A DNA stretch of 64,000 nt from an uncultured Rhodospirillaceae bacterium (GCA_913030825.1 CAJWCU010000008.1:1-64000); one strand, 5' to 3'; positions 27,179 through 36,267 are shown, numbered from the stretch's first letter. Program-made: numbers and translations. Notes: generated from the letters alone by a model not told the origin.

Positions 27179-28138
27179 CTACAGAGAAGCGAGGAAGGCC
27201 TCGACCTCTTCCGGCGTACCGACATTGACGACGGAAAGCTCGCGGTCGATGCGCCGCGCCAAGCCGGCCAGAATCTTGCCCGAGCCGACCTCGACCAACG
27301 TATCGACGCCCTGGGCTTTCAACTGTTCGACGCATTCGCGCCAGCGCACCATGCCGGTCACCTGTTCGACCAACAAGCGCTTGATCTCGGCCGGGTCCTC
27401 CACCGGGGCCGCCGTGACGTTGGCCATCACGGGCACGGCCGGGGCGTTGATCGCGACGGCGCCCAGCGCTTCGTCCATGGCGTCTGCGGCGGGCTGCATC
27501 AGGGCACAATGGAACGGGGCGGAAACCGGCAGCAGAACCGCCCGCTTAGCGCCCGCTTCCTTGGCCAGTTCGGTCGCCCGTTCAACGGCGGCGGTGGAGC
27601 CGGAAATCACGATCTGGCCCGGCGCATTGTCGTTGCCGGCTTGGCAGACCTCGCCCTCGGTCGCCTGGGGGACGGCCATGGCGCCTTCGCAGACCTTTTC
27701 GACGGCATCCATCTCAAGGCCCATCAGCGCCGCCATGGCGCCCTGCCCCACGGGCACGGCCTTTTGCATTTCGGTGCCGCGGGTTTTCAGCAGCCGCGCC
27801 GTATCGGCCAGGGTAAATGTCCCCGCCGCGGCCAGGGCCGAATATTCGCCCAGCGAATGCCCCGCGACGAAATCCGCGCGCGCCGTCAGGTCGAACCCAC
27901 CCTCGGCCTTGAGCACCGCCATCACGGCCATGCTGGCGGTCATGATCGCGGGCTGCGCGTTGGCCGTCAGGGTCAACTCGTCCTCGGGTCCTTCGAACAT
28001 GATCTTGGAAAGGTTCTGCTTGAGCGTTTCGTCCACTTCCTCGTGGACCTCGCGGGCGGCGGCGAAGGCGTCGTAGATGTCCTTGCCCATACCCACGGTC
28101 TGGGAACCCTGTCCCGGGAAAATCAGCGCGCGTGCCAT
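27179..28138 (-). CDS. fabD: Malonyl-CoA:ACP transacylase FabD
   Basis: A 319-residue acyltransferase. It has FPGQGSQ at the N-terminus and the nucleophile Ser in GHSLGEYSA; the catalytic His lies in SAPFHCALM. It loads malonate onto ACP for the fatty acid synthase encoded next to it. It is first in the fabD-fabG-acpP-fabF-mltG unit. The start at 28138 gives the standard MARALIFPGQG beginning. It is divergent from rpsF. Confidence 0.95.
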   Translation of the reverse strand: MARALIFPGQGSQTVGMGKDIYDAFAAAREVHEEVDETLKQNLSKIMFEGPEDELTLTANAQPAIMTASMAVMAVLKAEGGFDLTARADFVAGHSLGEYSALAAAGTFTLADTARLLKTRGTEMQKAVPVGQGAMAALMGLEMDAVEKVCEGAMAVPQATEGEVCQAGNDNAPGQIVISGSTAAVERATELAKEAGAKRAVLLPVSAPFHCALMQPAADAMDEALGAVAINAPAVPVMANVTAAPVEDPAEIKRLLVEQVTGMVRWRECVEQLKAQGVDTLVEVGSGKILAGLARRIDRELSVVNVGTPEEVEAFLASL

Positions 28139-28510
28139 GTGAGCGACTGTGCTCCTTATCATTATATATTCGGGGCGAGAGGTATTGCCGCCCCGCCCGT
28201 TACCTGTCAAGGGCCCGCGCCGCCCGTGGGCGGCTGTCCCCTCCCATGTTCTGCGCCAGCCTCTTCGCGTGCCCGGTTGCCCCGCCACCCGAGGGTCTTT
28301 CCATCGGCCGCGTCAGAACCCCGCCATGGTAGCCTGCCGAACCCCTCCGGGCCATGCGAAACGCCGATTTTCTGCGTGCTTGCGCCATATCCCGGAATGT
28401 GTATAGTGCGCCGCCTCGGGGCAAATTCCCCGACCTCCTTGTCGGTCAGGAAACGATATGGCCGGCTATGCCTCCATGGTGGAGGCTGAGACAAGCCAAA
28501 GGGAGCTTAT
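28139..28510. promoter_or_regulatory. Divergent regulatory region between fabD and rpsF
   Basis: This 372-base region has no convincing gene. It must hold the promoters for the fatty-acid operon (leftward) and the S6-S18-L9 operon (rightward). Short open frames across it have no family features. The right third contains the inverted repeats described separately as a possible ribosomal-protein leader. Confidence 0.6.
28417..28486 (+). promoter_or_regulatory. Candidate rpsF leader with competing hairpins
   Basis: Three stems can form. The first is CGGGG/CCCCG (28417-28421 with 28428-28432). The second is CCGAC/GTCGG (28430-28434 with 28441-28445). The third is GCCTCC/GGAGGC (28470-28475 with 28481-28486), ending 24 bases before the rpsF start. 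The first two share bases 28430-28432 and cannot both form. S6:S18 leaders that feed back on this operon are known in many bacteria, so an autoregulatory role is plausible but unproven here. Confidence 0.4.
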
Positions 28511-28978
28511 ATGCCTTATTACGAGAGCGTGTTTATCGCGCGACCCGACATCTCGTCCGCACAGGTCGACGGTCTGGTCGAAACCTTCGAAAAAGCCATC
28601 AACGGCGGCGGCGGCAGCATCCAGAAAAAAGAATACTGGGGCCTGCGCAACCTCTCCTTCCGTATCAAGAAGAACCGCAAAGGGCATTACATGCTCATGA
28701 ACATCGACGCGCCGGCCGATGCCGTCGCCGAGATGGAGCGCCAGATGCGGATCAACGAAGACGTCATGCGCCACCTGACCCTGCGCGTCGATGAACTGGA
28801 AGAAGGTCCGTCGATCATCGTCCAGAACAAAGACCGTGGCGACGACCGCCCGCGCCGTGGCCCGCGCCCGGACCGGGGCGACCGTCCCGACCGTGGTGAC
28901 CGTCCCGATCGGGGCGACCGCGCACCGCGCCAGGAAGCATCCGACGACAAATCCAGCGATAAGGGAGGCGACGAATGA
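28511..28978 (+). CDS. rpsF: 30S ribosomal protein S6
   Basis: A 155-residue S6. The first 100 residues carry the normal fold ([38 protein letters not shown]). The C-terminal 45 residues are an added charged tail containing three tandem RPDRGD repeats and an acidic end (SSDKGGDE). It binds 16S rRNA together with S18. GGGAGC at 28501-28506 is the ribosome-binding site. Its stop overlaps the rpsR start by four bases. Confidence 0.95.
   Translation: MPYYESVFIARPDISSAQVDGLVETFEKAINGGGGSIQKKEYWGLRNLSFRIKKNRKGHYMLMNIDAPADAVAEMERQMRINEDVMRHLTLRVDELEEGPSIIVQNKDRGDDRPRRGPRPDRGDRPDRGDRPDRGDRAPRQEASDDKSSDKGGDE
28865..28918 (+). repeat. Three tandem 18-bp repeats in the rpsF tail
   Basis: Three in-frame copies of an 18-base unit, each encoding Arg-Pro-Asp-Arg-Gly-Asp, with only third-position differences between copies. 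This is a coding repeat, likely to vary in copy number between strains. Confidence 0.9.
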
Positions 28979-29235
28979 AACCCGCACCCGTGAGAGCATC
29001 CGGCCGGGGCAATCGCCCGGTCTTCAACCGTCGCCGCAAGAGCTGCCCGTTCGCCGGGCCGAACGCGCCGAAGATCGATTACAAGGACACGCGCCTGCTG
29101 GGCCGCTTCATTTCAGAACGCGGCAAGATCGTGCCGTCCCGCATCACCGCCGTTTCCAACAAGAAACAGCGTGAGCTGGCGAAGGCGATCAAACGGGCCC
29201 GGTTCCTTGGCTTGCTTCCGTACGTCGTGAAGTAA
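28975..29235 (+). CDS. rpsR: 30S ribosomal protein S18
   Basis: An 86-residue basic protein with the S18 signature [19 protein letters not shown] and [27 protein letters not shown]. It forms a heterodimer with S6 on the small-subunit platform. The ATGA overlap with rpsF couples their translation, which suits a one-to-one complex. Confidence 0.96.
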   Translation: MKPAPVRASGRGNRPVFNRRRKSCPFAGPNAPKIDYKDTRLLGRFISERGKIVPSRITAVSNKKQRELAKAIKRARFLGLLPYVVK

Positions 29236-29284
29236 CGAGGAGAGGGCTCCCCCAGGAATCCTTGGGTTCCGGGAGCATGACCCG

Positions 29285-30238
29285 ATGCCGAAAACGATCC
29301 TGATCGCCATTTGTGCAGGCCTCTTGAGCCTGGTAGCGGCCATGCCGGCCCTGAACGGTGCGCCCGGCGGGCTGATGCTGTTCTATGTGGCTAGCCTGCC
29401 GATCTACCTGACGGGATTCGCGTTTGGCGTGACGGCGGGCACGGTGGCGACGCTCAGCGGCTTCGTCGCCGCGGCGACGCTCGGCGGCGTTCTGGTGGCG
29501 GGGGTGTTCGCCCTCGTGCATCTGCTGCCGGCGTTCACCGTGATCCGCCAGGCCATGCTCCAGCGCACGGCGCCGGACGGACATACGGAATGGATGTCCC
29601 CCGGCCCCATCGTCGCCAGCCTGTCCGGGCTGTCGGCGGGCCTTCTTCTGCTTGCGGGCCTGGTGTTCATGGCCAACGGCACCGGTTTCAGCATCGTCGT
29701 CGACGATCGCCTGACCGATGTCCTGAAGGCCATGGCCCCGCAAATGCCGGAGGCCGCGCGCAAGGAAATGGTCGATGCCTACGCCCCGCTTCTGCCGGCG
29801 TCGTTGGGATCGAGCTGGGTCATCATGGCCCTGGTCAGCGCCACCATCGCGCAATCCATCCTGGCACGGGCCGGACGCAACATGCGCCCGACCCCGCGGT
29901 ACGCCAATATGGTCCTGCCCGATTGGATTTCCTGGGCCCTGGTCGGAGCGGCGGTGGTCTCGTTGATCGCCGGCGGCGAGGTCAAGTTCCTCGCCCGTAA
30001 CCTGACCCTTGCCCTGGCCGTGCCCTTCTTTCTTCTCGGTCTTGCCGTCCTGCATCAATGGGCGCGGCGGGTCCGGCGTGGAACCCTGGCCCTGGTGGCC
30101 ATTTACCTGATTCTTTTCATTGTCGGCTGGGCGGGTCTCTTGGTGACCGCCGGGATCGGCGTCGTTGAACAATGGGCCGGCATTCGCCACCGGTTTATCG
30201 GCCCCGCAAGCGGCACCCCGCCGCATGATGATGAGTGA
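29285..30238 (+). CDS. DUF2232 family polytopic membrane protein
   Basis: A 317-residue membrane protein with about seven or eight hydrophobic segments. It occupies the position between rpsR and rplI where alphaproteobacteria commonly encode a DUF2232 protein. Function is unknown; related YybS-type proteins resemble membrane subunits of transport systems. It lies 49 bases after rpsR and 15 bases before rplI, so it shares their transcript. No catalytic motif was seen. Confidence 0.75.
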   Translation: MPKTILIAICAGLLSLVAAMPALNGAPGGLMLFYVASLPIYLTGFAFGVTAGTVATLSGFVAAATLGGVLVAGVFALVHLLPAFTVIRQAMLQRTAPDGHTEWMSPGPIVASLSGLSAGLLLLAGLVFMANGTGFSIVVDDRLTDVLKAMAPQMPEAARKEMVDAYAPLLPASLGSSWVIMALVSATIAQSILARAGRNMRPTPRYANMVLPDWISWALVGAAVVSLIAGGEVKFLARNLTLALAVPFFLLGLAVLHQWARRVRRGTLALVAIYLILFIVGWAGLLVTAGIGVVEQWAGIRHRFIGPASGTPPHDDE

Positions 30239-30253
30239 GTAGGAGAGATCGCA

Positions 30254-31015
30254 ATGGAAGTGATCCTGTTGGAACGTATCGAAAAGCTCGGCCAGATGGG
30301 CGAAGTGGTCAAGGTCAAGCCCGGCTTTGCCCGCAACTACCTGCTGCCGCAGAAAAAGGCCCTTCGCGCGACCGACGGCAACAAGGCCGTGTTCGAAGCC
30401 CAGAAGGCACAGCTCGAAGCCAAGAACCTGGAAAACCGCAAGGAAGCGGAAGCCGTCGGCAGCAAGATGGACGGCGAAGCCATCGTCCTGATCCGTCAGG
30501 CCGGTGAATCCGGGCAGCTTTACGGTTCCGTCAACGCCCGCGACATCGCCGGCGGCCTGACCGAAGCCGGCTTTACCGTGGCCCGCAACCAGGTCGAGCT
30601 GAACCAGCCGATCAAGACCCTGGGCCTGCACGACGTGACCGTGCGCCTGCACCCGGAAGTCTCCGTGACCGTGACCGCCAACGTCGCGCGCACGGCCGAT
30701 GAAGCCCAGGTTCAGACCGACACCGGCCAGGCCGTGGTCGGCGAGGAAGCGCAGCAGGCGGCCAATGCCGTCGACGTCGCGAGCCAGGCCGCCGAGGCCG
30801 TCGCCGCCCAGGCCGACGAAGTCTTCGAAGAAGACATCGCCGGTGACGCCGTCGCCGAGTCCGCCGCCGAGGTCGAAGCCGAAGCCGCCGCCGTCGAGCA
30901 GGCCGAAGCCGACGCCCAGGAGCGGGCCGAATTGGAAGCCCGCGCCAAGGCCCAGGCCGAAGCGGAAGCCGCCGAAGGCGATGCCGCCCCGGAAGGCGAA
31001 GACGAAGACAAGTAA
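30254..31015 (+). CDS. rplI: 50S ribosomal protein L9 with long C-terminal extension
   Basis: The first 149 residues are a normal L9: [30 protein letters not shown]-type start, a connecting helix and the C-terminal lobe ([16 protein letters not shown]). About 100 more residues follow, almost all Ala, Glu, Val, Asp and Gln with few aromatics, likely a long acidic helix or disordered tail. Alphaproteobacterial L9 proteins often have acidic tails, and this one is long. It is the last gene of the operon, before a strong terminator. AGGAGAGA at 30241-30248 is the ribosome-binding site. Confidence 0.93.
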   Translation: MEVILLERIEKLGQMGEVVKVKPGFARNYLLPQKKALRATDGNKAVFEAQKAQLEAKNLENRKEAEAVGSKMDGEAIVLIRQAGESGQLYGSVNARDIAGGLTEAGFTVARNQVELNQPIKTLGLHDVTVRLHPEVSVTVTANVARTADEAQVQTDTGQAVVGEEAQQAANAVDVASQAAEAVAAQADEVFEEDIAGDAVAESAAEVEAEAAAVEQAEADAQERAELEARAKAQAEAEAAEGDAAPEGEDEDK

Positions 31016-31040
31016 TCTCGGGCAACATCCCGACGATCCG

Positions 31041-31067
31041 GGCGGCTCCTTCGGGAGCCGCCTTTTT
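31041..31067 (+). terminator. Rho-independent terminator with UUCG tetraloop after rplI
   Basis: A perfect nine-base stem, GGCGGCTCC/GGAGCCGCC, closes a TTCG loop (31041-31062) and is followed by a run of five T. This very stable hairpin ends the rpsF-rplI operon. Confidence 0.95.
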
Positions 31068-31227
31068 CGTGCCCGCTCCTCAAGGCATCGTATATCAGTC
31101 GGGTTTCCGGCGGATTGACACTCGGGCCATTTTTTAGAACAATTATAAAGTCTGGAGTTTAGCTCTTAAGTTTCAGAGGTAACCCAGGGTCGCGATAGCG
31201 CAGTCGTGTATCCGGGGGAGGTGGAAA

Positions 31228-32472
31228 ATGCTTTTTGCGCGGCTGCTACGCCATATCGTTTCCGTCGGCCGGCTTCGGGTCATCGACGCCGGCGGTAAGG
31301 AGCACGTCATTTCCGGTTCGCCCGGCAACAGCCTGACGATCCGTCTGCACGACCCTGCCCTGCATTGGAAACTGTTCTTCAACCCCGGCCTCTACCTGGG
31401 CGAAGCCTATATGAACGGTACGCTCACGGTTGAAGACGGCAACATCTACGACTTCCTCCAATTCGCGACCTCGAACATGCAGGACGCCGGCGAACATCCG
31501 GTTATGGCCTGGGTTGCCGCCGCCGATTCCCTGTTTCGCCGGATACAGCAGTACAATCCGGCGAAACGGTCGCGGCAGAACGTGGCGCACCATTACGACC
31601 TTCGCCGCGAGTTGTACGAATTGTTCCTGGACAAGGACCGGCAGTATTCCTGCGCCTATTTCGAGCGGCCGGAAGACGACCTGGAAACGGCGCAACTGAA
31701 CAAGAAGCGCCACCTCGCGGCCAAGCTTCGGATCGAGCCGGGGATGAAAGTCCTCGATATCGGCTGCGGCTGGGGAGGCCTCGGACTTTATCTGGCGGGC
31801 GAATTGGGAGCCCAAGTGACGGGCCTGACCCTTTCGACCGAACAATTGGCCGTCGCCCGCGAACGGGCCGAGCAAGCCGGTCTGGCGGACAAGGTATCGT
31901 TCGAACTTCGCGATTACCGCGACCAGCAAGGCACCTTCGACCGCATCGTCTCCGTCGGCATGTTCGAACACGTCGGCATCGCGCACTACGACGAATATTT
32001 CTCGACCGTCAAAAACCTGCTCACCGAGGACGGGATCGCCTTGATCCATACCATCGGGCGATCTGAAGTGCCGCGCTCGACCAATCCCTGGATCCGCAAA
32101 TATATCTTCCCGGGCGGCTACATCCCCGCCCTGTCCGAAGTCATGCGCAGCGTCGAACAAACCAGCCTGGTCACCACGGACGTCGAGGTGTTGCGCCTGC
32201 ATTACGCGAAAACGCTGGAACATTGGCGCGACCGCTTCCAAAAGCGCCGCGACGACGCCAAGGCGATCTACGACGAACGGTTCTGCCGAATGTGGGAATT
32301 CTACCTGGCCGCCAGCGAATGCTCCTTCCGCTACATGGACAACGTGGTCTTTCAGGTCCAACTGACCCGCCGCCAGGACGCCGTGCCAATTACCCGCGAC
32401 TACATCACCGAATGGGAGAAACGGGCGAATCGGCGGGACAAAGTATCGACCAGCGACGGCGCCGCGGCCTGA
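31228..32472 (+). CDS. cfa: Cyclopropane-fatty-acyl-phospholipid synthase (Cfa) family
   Basis: A 414-residue SAM-dependent enzyme. The first 110 residues form the N-terminal lipid-binding domain, then KRSRQNVAHHYDL leads into the methyltransferase domain with the SAM loop VLDIGCGWGGLGLYLA and the family segments SVGMFEHVG and FPGGYIPA. Cfa adds a methylene bridge to unsaturated acyl chains in the membrane, giving acid and stress resistance. GGGGGAGG at 31214-31221 is the ribosome-binding site. A TTGACA element lies at 31115-31120, but no matching -10 at normal spacing was found. The 220 bases downstream hold a DnaA box and no gene. Confidence 0.92.
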   Translation: MLFARLLRHIVSVGRLRVIDAGGKEHVISGSPGNSLTIRLHDPALHWKLFFNPGLYLGEAYMNGTLTVEDGNIYDFLQFATSNMQDAGEHPVMAWVAAADSLFRRIQQYNPAKRSRQNVAHHYDLRRELYELFLDKDRQYSCAYFERPEDDLETAQLNKKRHLAAKLRIEPGMKVLDIGCGWGGLGLYLAGELGAQVTGLTLSTEQLAVARERAEQAGLADKVSFELRDYRDQQGTFDRIVSVGMFEHVGIAHYDEYFSTVKNLLTEDGIALIHTIGRSEVPRSTNPWIRKYIFPGGYIPALSEVMRSVEQTSLVTTDVEVLRLHYAKTLEHWRDRFQKRRDDAKAIYDERFCRMWEFYLAASECSFRYMDNVVFQVQLTRRQDAVPITRDYITEWEKRANRRDKVSTSDGAAA

Positions 32473-32569
32473 TCCGCCCTTACCACCGCCAATCCGCGCC
32501 GACCAAGTTTTCCAGCCATCCCAAGGCCCTCGCCGCAATCGCCCGGAACCGAGGGCGCATGCCTTGCAC

Positions 32570-32578
32570 TTATCCACA
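32570..32578 (+). promoter_or_regulatory. Perfect DnaA box upstream of dnaB
   Basis: The nonamer TTATCCACA is identical to the consensus high-affinity DnaA site and lies 114 bases before the dnaB start codon, in a gene-free gap. It could let DnaA regulate the helicase gene. A single box does not make an origin. Confidence 0.6.
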
Positions 32579-32692
32579 GACCATCCCCATACTCACATTC
32601 CGACCGCCGGGTATGAAAACGATCCCCAGTGAATGCCTAATCCCCTTCACTGTCCGCTCGCCCAGCGTGCGGCTTTGGACTACCAGTGACCG

Positions 32693-34300
32693 ATGAGCAC
32701 AACGACCACAGAACCGCCTCACGGCGACGACGCCCCGCCCGTCGAGGATTACGAGGATCGTTACGACGGCCCCGAACCCGACGACGGCCGCGGCCATGAC
32801 GCCGCCCCTGCCGCCAGTGAAAGCGGCGGCGGCGCGATGGCGGCCTTTCGTTCCATGCCGCATAACCTGGACGCCGAGAAAGCGTTGTTGGGCGCGATTC
32901 TGGTCAACAACCGGGCCCAGGAGCAGGTCGCGGAATTCCTCCGCGCGGAGCATTTCTCGGTCGAGCAGCACGCCAAGGTCTATCAAGCCGCTTCGGTCCT
33001 GATCGACAACGGACAGATCGCCGACCCGGTCACCCTCAAACGGTTCTTCGAGAACGAAAACTCGCTGTCGGAAATCGGCGGCCCGGCCTATCTCGCCGAT
33101 CTGGCGGCCAGCGCCGTGACGGTCATTAACGCCCGCGAATACGGACGCATCGTCTACGACCTGTTCCTGAAGCGGGAATTGATCAAGCTGGGCGAAGACG
33201 TCGTCAACGGCGCCTACGGCGGCGAGGTCGATGAGACCGCGACGGATCAAATCGAACAGGCGGAACAGGCGCTTTACGATCTCGCGACCTCGGGCAATTA
33301 CGAAGGCGGCTTTCAGGACTTCAAAAGCTCCGTCGTCGCCGCCATCCATGCGGCCGAGGCCGCCCACAAACGCGACGGCGGCTTGGCCGGCGTGGCGACG
33401 GATTTCATCGACCTGGACGCCTTGCTCGGCGGGCTGCATTCCTCGGATCTGATCATCCTCGCCGGCCGCCCATCCATGGGCAAGACGGCGCTGGCGACCA
33501 ACATCGCCTTCAATACGGCCTACAACTACGCCCGCACCAAGGGCGAGGAAGGCGCTGTCGTCGGCTTCTTCTCCCTGGAAATGTCGGCCGAACAGTTGGC
33601 CAGCCGTATTCTTTCCGAACAATCGGAGCTGTCGTCCGACCGCATCCGCAAGGGCCTGCTGGAGAACGACGAGTTCACAAAGCTGGCCAGCGCCGCGACG
33701 ACGCTGCACGACATTCCGCTGTTCATCGACGACACCCCGGCCTTGACGGTCAGCGCGCTGCGCACCCGTGCCCGGCGGCTGAAACGCCGCCACAACCTGG
33801 GCTTCATCGTCATCGATTACCTGCAGCTGGTTTCCGGTAGCGCCAACAGCCGCAGTGATGGCCGTGTCCAGGAGGTCTCGGAAATCACCCGTGGCTTGAA
33901 GACCCTGGCCAAGGAATTGGAAGTCCCGGTGCTGGCCCTGTCGCAGTTGTCGCGTACCGTCGAACAGCGCGACCCGCCCCGCCCGCAATTGGCCGACCTT
34001 CGTGAATCGGGCTCCATCGAACAGGACGCCGACGTGGTCATGTTCATCTACCGCGAAGAATATTACATGGAGCGCAAGAAGCCGTCCCGCCGGTCCGACG
34101 AAGACGAAAGCAAACTGGTGGAGCGTATCGAACGCTGGGAGTCGGTGCTGGAAGACATTCACCAAGTCGCCGAAGTCATCGTCGCCAAGCAGCGTCACGG
34201 CCCCATCGGCAACGTGCCCATGCACTTCAACGGGGCCTTCACGCGGTTCGGCAACCTGTCCAAGGATCACCCCTACCGTCAGCGGTTCCAAGGTGACTGA
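32693..34300 (+). CDS. dnaB: Replicative DNA helicase DnaB
   Basis: A 535-residue hexameric helicase. After an acidic 45-residue leader comes the N-terminal domain (PHNLDAEKALLGAILVN), then the RecA-type domain with Walker A GRPSMGKTAL (about residue 257), Walker B IVIDYLQLV and the ESGSIEQDADVVMFIYR segment. It unwinds DNA at the replication fork. Its stop codon lies inside the first codons of alr, so the two genes are coupled. Confidence 0.95.
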   Translation: MSTTTTEPPHGDDAPPVEDYEDRYDGPEPDDGRGHDAAPAASESGGGAMAAFRSMPHNLDAEKALLGAILVNNRAQEQVAEFLRAEHFSVEQHAKVYQAASVLIDNGQIADPVTLKRFFENENSLSEIGGPAYLADLAASAVTVINAREYGRIVYDLFLKRELIKLGEDVVNGAYGGEVDETATDQIEQAEQALYDLATSGNYEGGFQDFKSSVVAAIHAAEAAHKRDGGLAGVATDFIDLDALLGGLHSSDLIILAGRPSMGKTALATNIAFNTAYNYARTKGEEGAVVGFFSLEMSAEQLASRILSEQSELSSDRIRKGLLENDEFTKLASAATTLHDIPLFIDDTPALTVSALRTRARRLKRRHNLGFIVIDYLQLVSGSANSRSDGRVQEVSEITRGLKTLAKELEVPVLALSQLSRTVEQRDPPRPQLADLRESGSIEQDADVVMFIYREEYYMERKKPSRRSDEDESKLVERIERWESVLEDIHQVAEVIVAKQRHGPIGNVPMHFNGAFTRFGNLSKDHPYRQRFQGD

Positions 34301-35459
34301 GACCGCCGGAAACCCGTCCGGCGTCGATGCGCAACTTGCCGGCGACTCCACAATCGACGCGCGCCTTGCCGGCGCGACTCTGACCATCGACCTGTCGGCC
34401 CTTCAAGCCAACTACCGAACCATCGCCAAGACCCTGGGCAGCGGCACCATTGCCGGGGCCGTGGTCAAGGCCGATGCCTACGGCCTGGGCATCGGTCCGG
34501 CGGGCCGTGCCCTGTGGGATGCCGGGGCCCGCGAATTCTTCGTCGCCCACCCGTCCGAAGGCGTGGCGCTGCGCAGCCACCTGCCGGACGCCCGCATCCA
34601 TGTCCTCAACGGTGCGCATGCCGGAGCCGAAGACGCCTTTCGCGAACATCGCCTGATCCCGGCGCTCAACTGCCTGGGCGACGTCGAACGCTGGCGGGCT
34701 TATTCGGCCAAGGTCGGCGATGCCCTGCCCGCCGTCCTGCATGTCGATACGGGGATGTGCCGCCTGGGCCTGGACCGGACGGAATTCAAACGCGCCGCCG
34801 CCGACCCGTCGCTGCTGGACGGCGTCAATATCGAGACGGTGATGAGCCATCTGGCCTCCGCCGACGACGCGGCCAGCCCGCAAAGCGCGGAGCAGCTCGC
34901 CTACTTCCAGGACATCCGCAAGGCGTTGCCCCTGGGCCGGGCGTCCTTCGCCAATTCCTCGGGCGTCTTTCTGGGACCCGATTATCGCTTCGATCTGGCC
35001 CGTCCGGGGGTCGCGCTCTACGGCGTCAACCCGACCCCGCATACGACCAACCCGATGGCGCAAGTCGTTCGTCTGCAAGCAAAAATCCTGCAGGTGCGCG
35101 ACGTTGACAGCCCCGAGACCGTTGGCTACGGTGCCTCGCATCGGATCGCGGAACCTTCTCGCATCGCGACCCTGCCCGTCGGCTATGCCGACGGATATCT
35201 GCGCTCCTTGTCCAGCCGGGCAAAGGCGTTCATCGGGGATAACGAAGTACCGCTTGTGGGACGGGTTTCCATGGATTTGATCACCGTCGACGTGACCGCC
35301 GTACCCGAAGCCCTGTGCCGGCCCGGCATGACGGTCGACCTGATCGGCCCGCGCCACACGGTCGACGACCTGGCCGCCGAAGCGGGCACCATCGGATACG
35401 AAATTCTGACATCTCTGGGCCACCGGTATCACCGTGTTTACACAGGTGGGGCGGAATAG
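34293..35459 (+). CDS. alr: Alanine racemase
   Basis: A 388-residue PLP enzyme making D-alanine for peptidoglycan. The PLP lysine is about Lys59 in VVKADAYGLG; the catalytic Tyr is in TVGYGASH, and LVGRVSMDLITVDV is typical of the C-terminal domain. The GTG start at 34293 overlaps the end of dnaB by eight bases (GTGACTGA); a longer frame inside dnaB is rejected because the Alr barrel begins about 30 residues after this GTG. The N-terminal 28 residues are an extension of unknown role. Confidence 0.93.
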   Translation: MTETAGNPSGVDAQLAGDSTIDARLAGATLTIDLSALQANYRTIAKTLGSGTIAGAVVKADAYGLGIGPAGRALWDAGAREFFVAHPSEGVALRSHLPDARIHVLNGAHAGAEDAFREHRLIPALNCLGDVERWRAYSAKVGDALPAVLHVDTGMCRLGLDRTEFKRAAADPSLLDGVNIETVMSHLASADDAASPQSAEQLAYFQDIRKALPLGRASFANSSGVFLGPDYRFDLARPGVALYGVNPTPHTTNPMAQVVRLQAKILQVRDVDSPETVGYGASHRIAEPSRIATLPVGYADGYLRSLSSRAKAFIGDNEVPLVGRVSMDLITVDVTAVPEALCRPGMTVDLIGPRHTVDDLAAEAGTIGYEILTSLGHRYHRVYTGGAE

Positions 35460-35483
35460 GCCCATGACGGTCTTTTCTGCGGC

Positions 35484-36266
35484 ATGTCAGCCATGAATCC
35501 ATTGCAAGCCATCGGCCGCGTGTTCCTCGGCTTCCTCGGCACCACCGGGCGGCTGACGCTGTTCGCGCTGAACGCCGTGCGTCATTGTTTCCTGCCGCCC
35601 TATTATCCCCGGATCATGGTCCGCCAGATGATCGAGATCGGGTATTACTCGCTGCCCGTGGTCGGCCTAACGGCGATCTTCGCGGGCATGGTCCTGGCGC
35701 TGCAGAGCTATACCGGTTTCGCCCGCTTCTCGGCCGAGGGCGCCATCGCCAACGTCGTCGTGCTGTCGATCACCCGCGAACTGGCCCCCGTTCTGGGCGG
35801 CCTGATGATCGCCGGGCGGGTCGGCGCCTCCATGGCCGCAGAGATCGGCACCATGCGGGTAACCGAACAGATCGACGCCCTGACGACCCTGTCGACCAAT
35901 GCCATGAAATACCTGGTGGTGCCGCGCATCATCGCGGGCGTCGTGATGCTGCCGCTGCTGATCTTCGTCGCCGACATCATCGGCGTGTTCGGCGGCTTTC
36001 TCGTGTCGGTTTACAAGCTGGGCTTCAACCCGTCGATCTATCTGCAGAACACCTGGGATTTCCTGGAACTGTTGGACGTCGTCTCGGGCCTGGTGAAGGC
36101 CTCGGTGTTCGGGTTCCTGGTCGCCCTGATGGGCTGCTACCACGGCTATTATTCCAAGGGTGGGGCCCAGGGCGTGGGGGCGGCGACGACCAATTCCGTG
36201 GTCTCGGCCTCGATCCTGATTCTCTGCTTCAACTACATCCTGACGGAAGCCTTCTTCGGCCTGTAG
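35484..36266 (+). CDS. mlaE: MlaE-family ABC transporter permease
   Basis: A 260-residue permease with the MlaE/YrbE pattern: an N-terminal amphipathic helix, then FAGMVLALQSYTGFARFSAEG, REL.PVLGGLMIAGRVGASMAAEIGTM, the signature region of the family, and a C-terminal FNYILTEAF. It forms the inner-membrane core of a phospholipid transporter that maintains outer-membrane asymmetry. It lies 24 bases after alr and 1 base before its ATPase. The MCE protein MlaD and other partners are not in this window. Confidence 0.92.
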   Translation: MSAMNPLQAIGRVFLGFLGTTGRLTLFALNAVRHCFLPPYYPRIMVRQMIEIGYYSLPVVGLTAIFAGMVLALQSYTGFARFSAEGAIANVVVLSITRELAPVLGGLMIAGRVGASMAAEIGTMRVTEQIDALTTLSTNAMKYLVVPRIIAGVVMLPLLIFVADIIGVFGGFLVSVYKLGFNPSIYLQNTWDFLELLDVVSGLVKASVFGFLVALMGCYHGYYSKGGAQGVGAATTNSVVSASILILCFNYILTEAFFGL

Positions 36267-36267
36267 G

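Noticed and set aside
28865-28918. Short tandem repeats that might look like a CRISPR array
   Set aside because: They are in-frame codon repeats inside rpsF with no spacers.
29236-30652. A 487-residue minus-strand frame opposite the DUF2232 and rplI genes
   Set aside because: Low-complexity His/Gln/Gly/Arg composition typical of antisense frames; both plus-strand genes are convincing.
31115-31120. TTGACA as the -35 of a cfa promoter
   Set aside because: No acceptable -10 lies at 16-18 bases; the TATAAA-like sequence downstream is too far.
32473-32692. The region before dnaB as a replication origin
   Set aside because: Only one DnaA box is visible, with no AT-rich unwinding element or box cluster.
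32570-34387. A 605-residue minus-strand open frame opposite dnaB
   Set aside because: dnaB has every helicase motif on the plus strand. The opposite frame is open because of GC-biased codon use.
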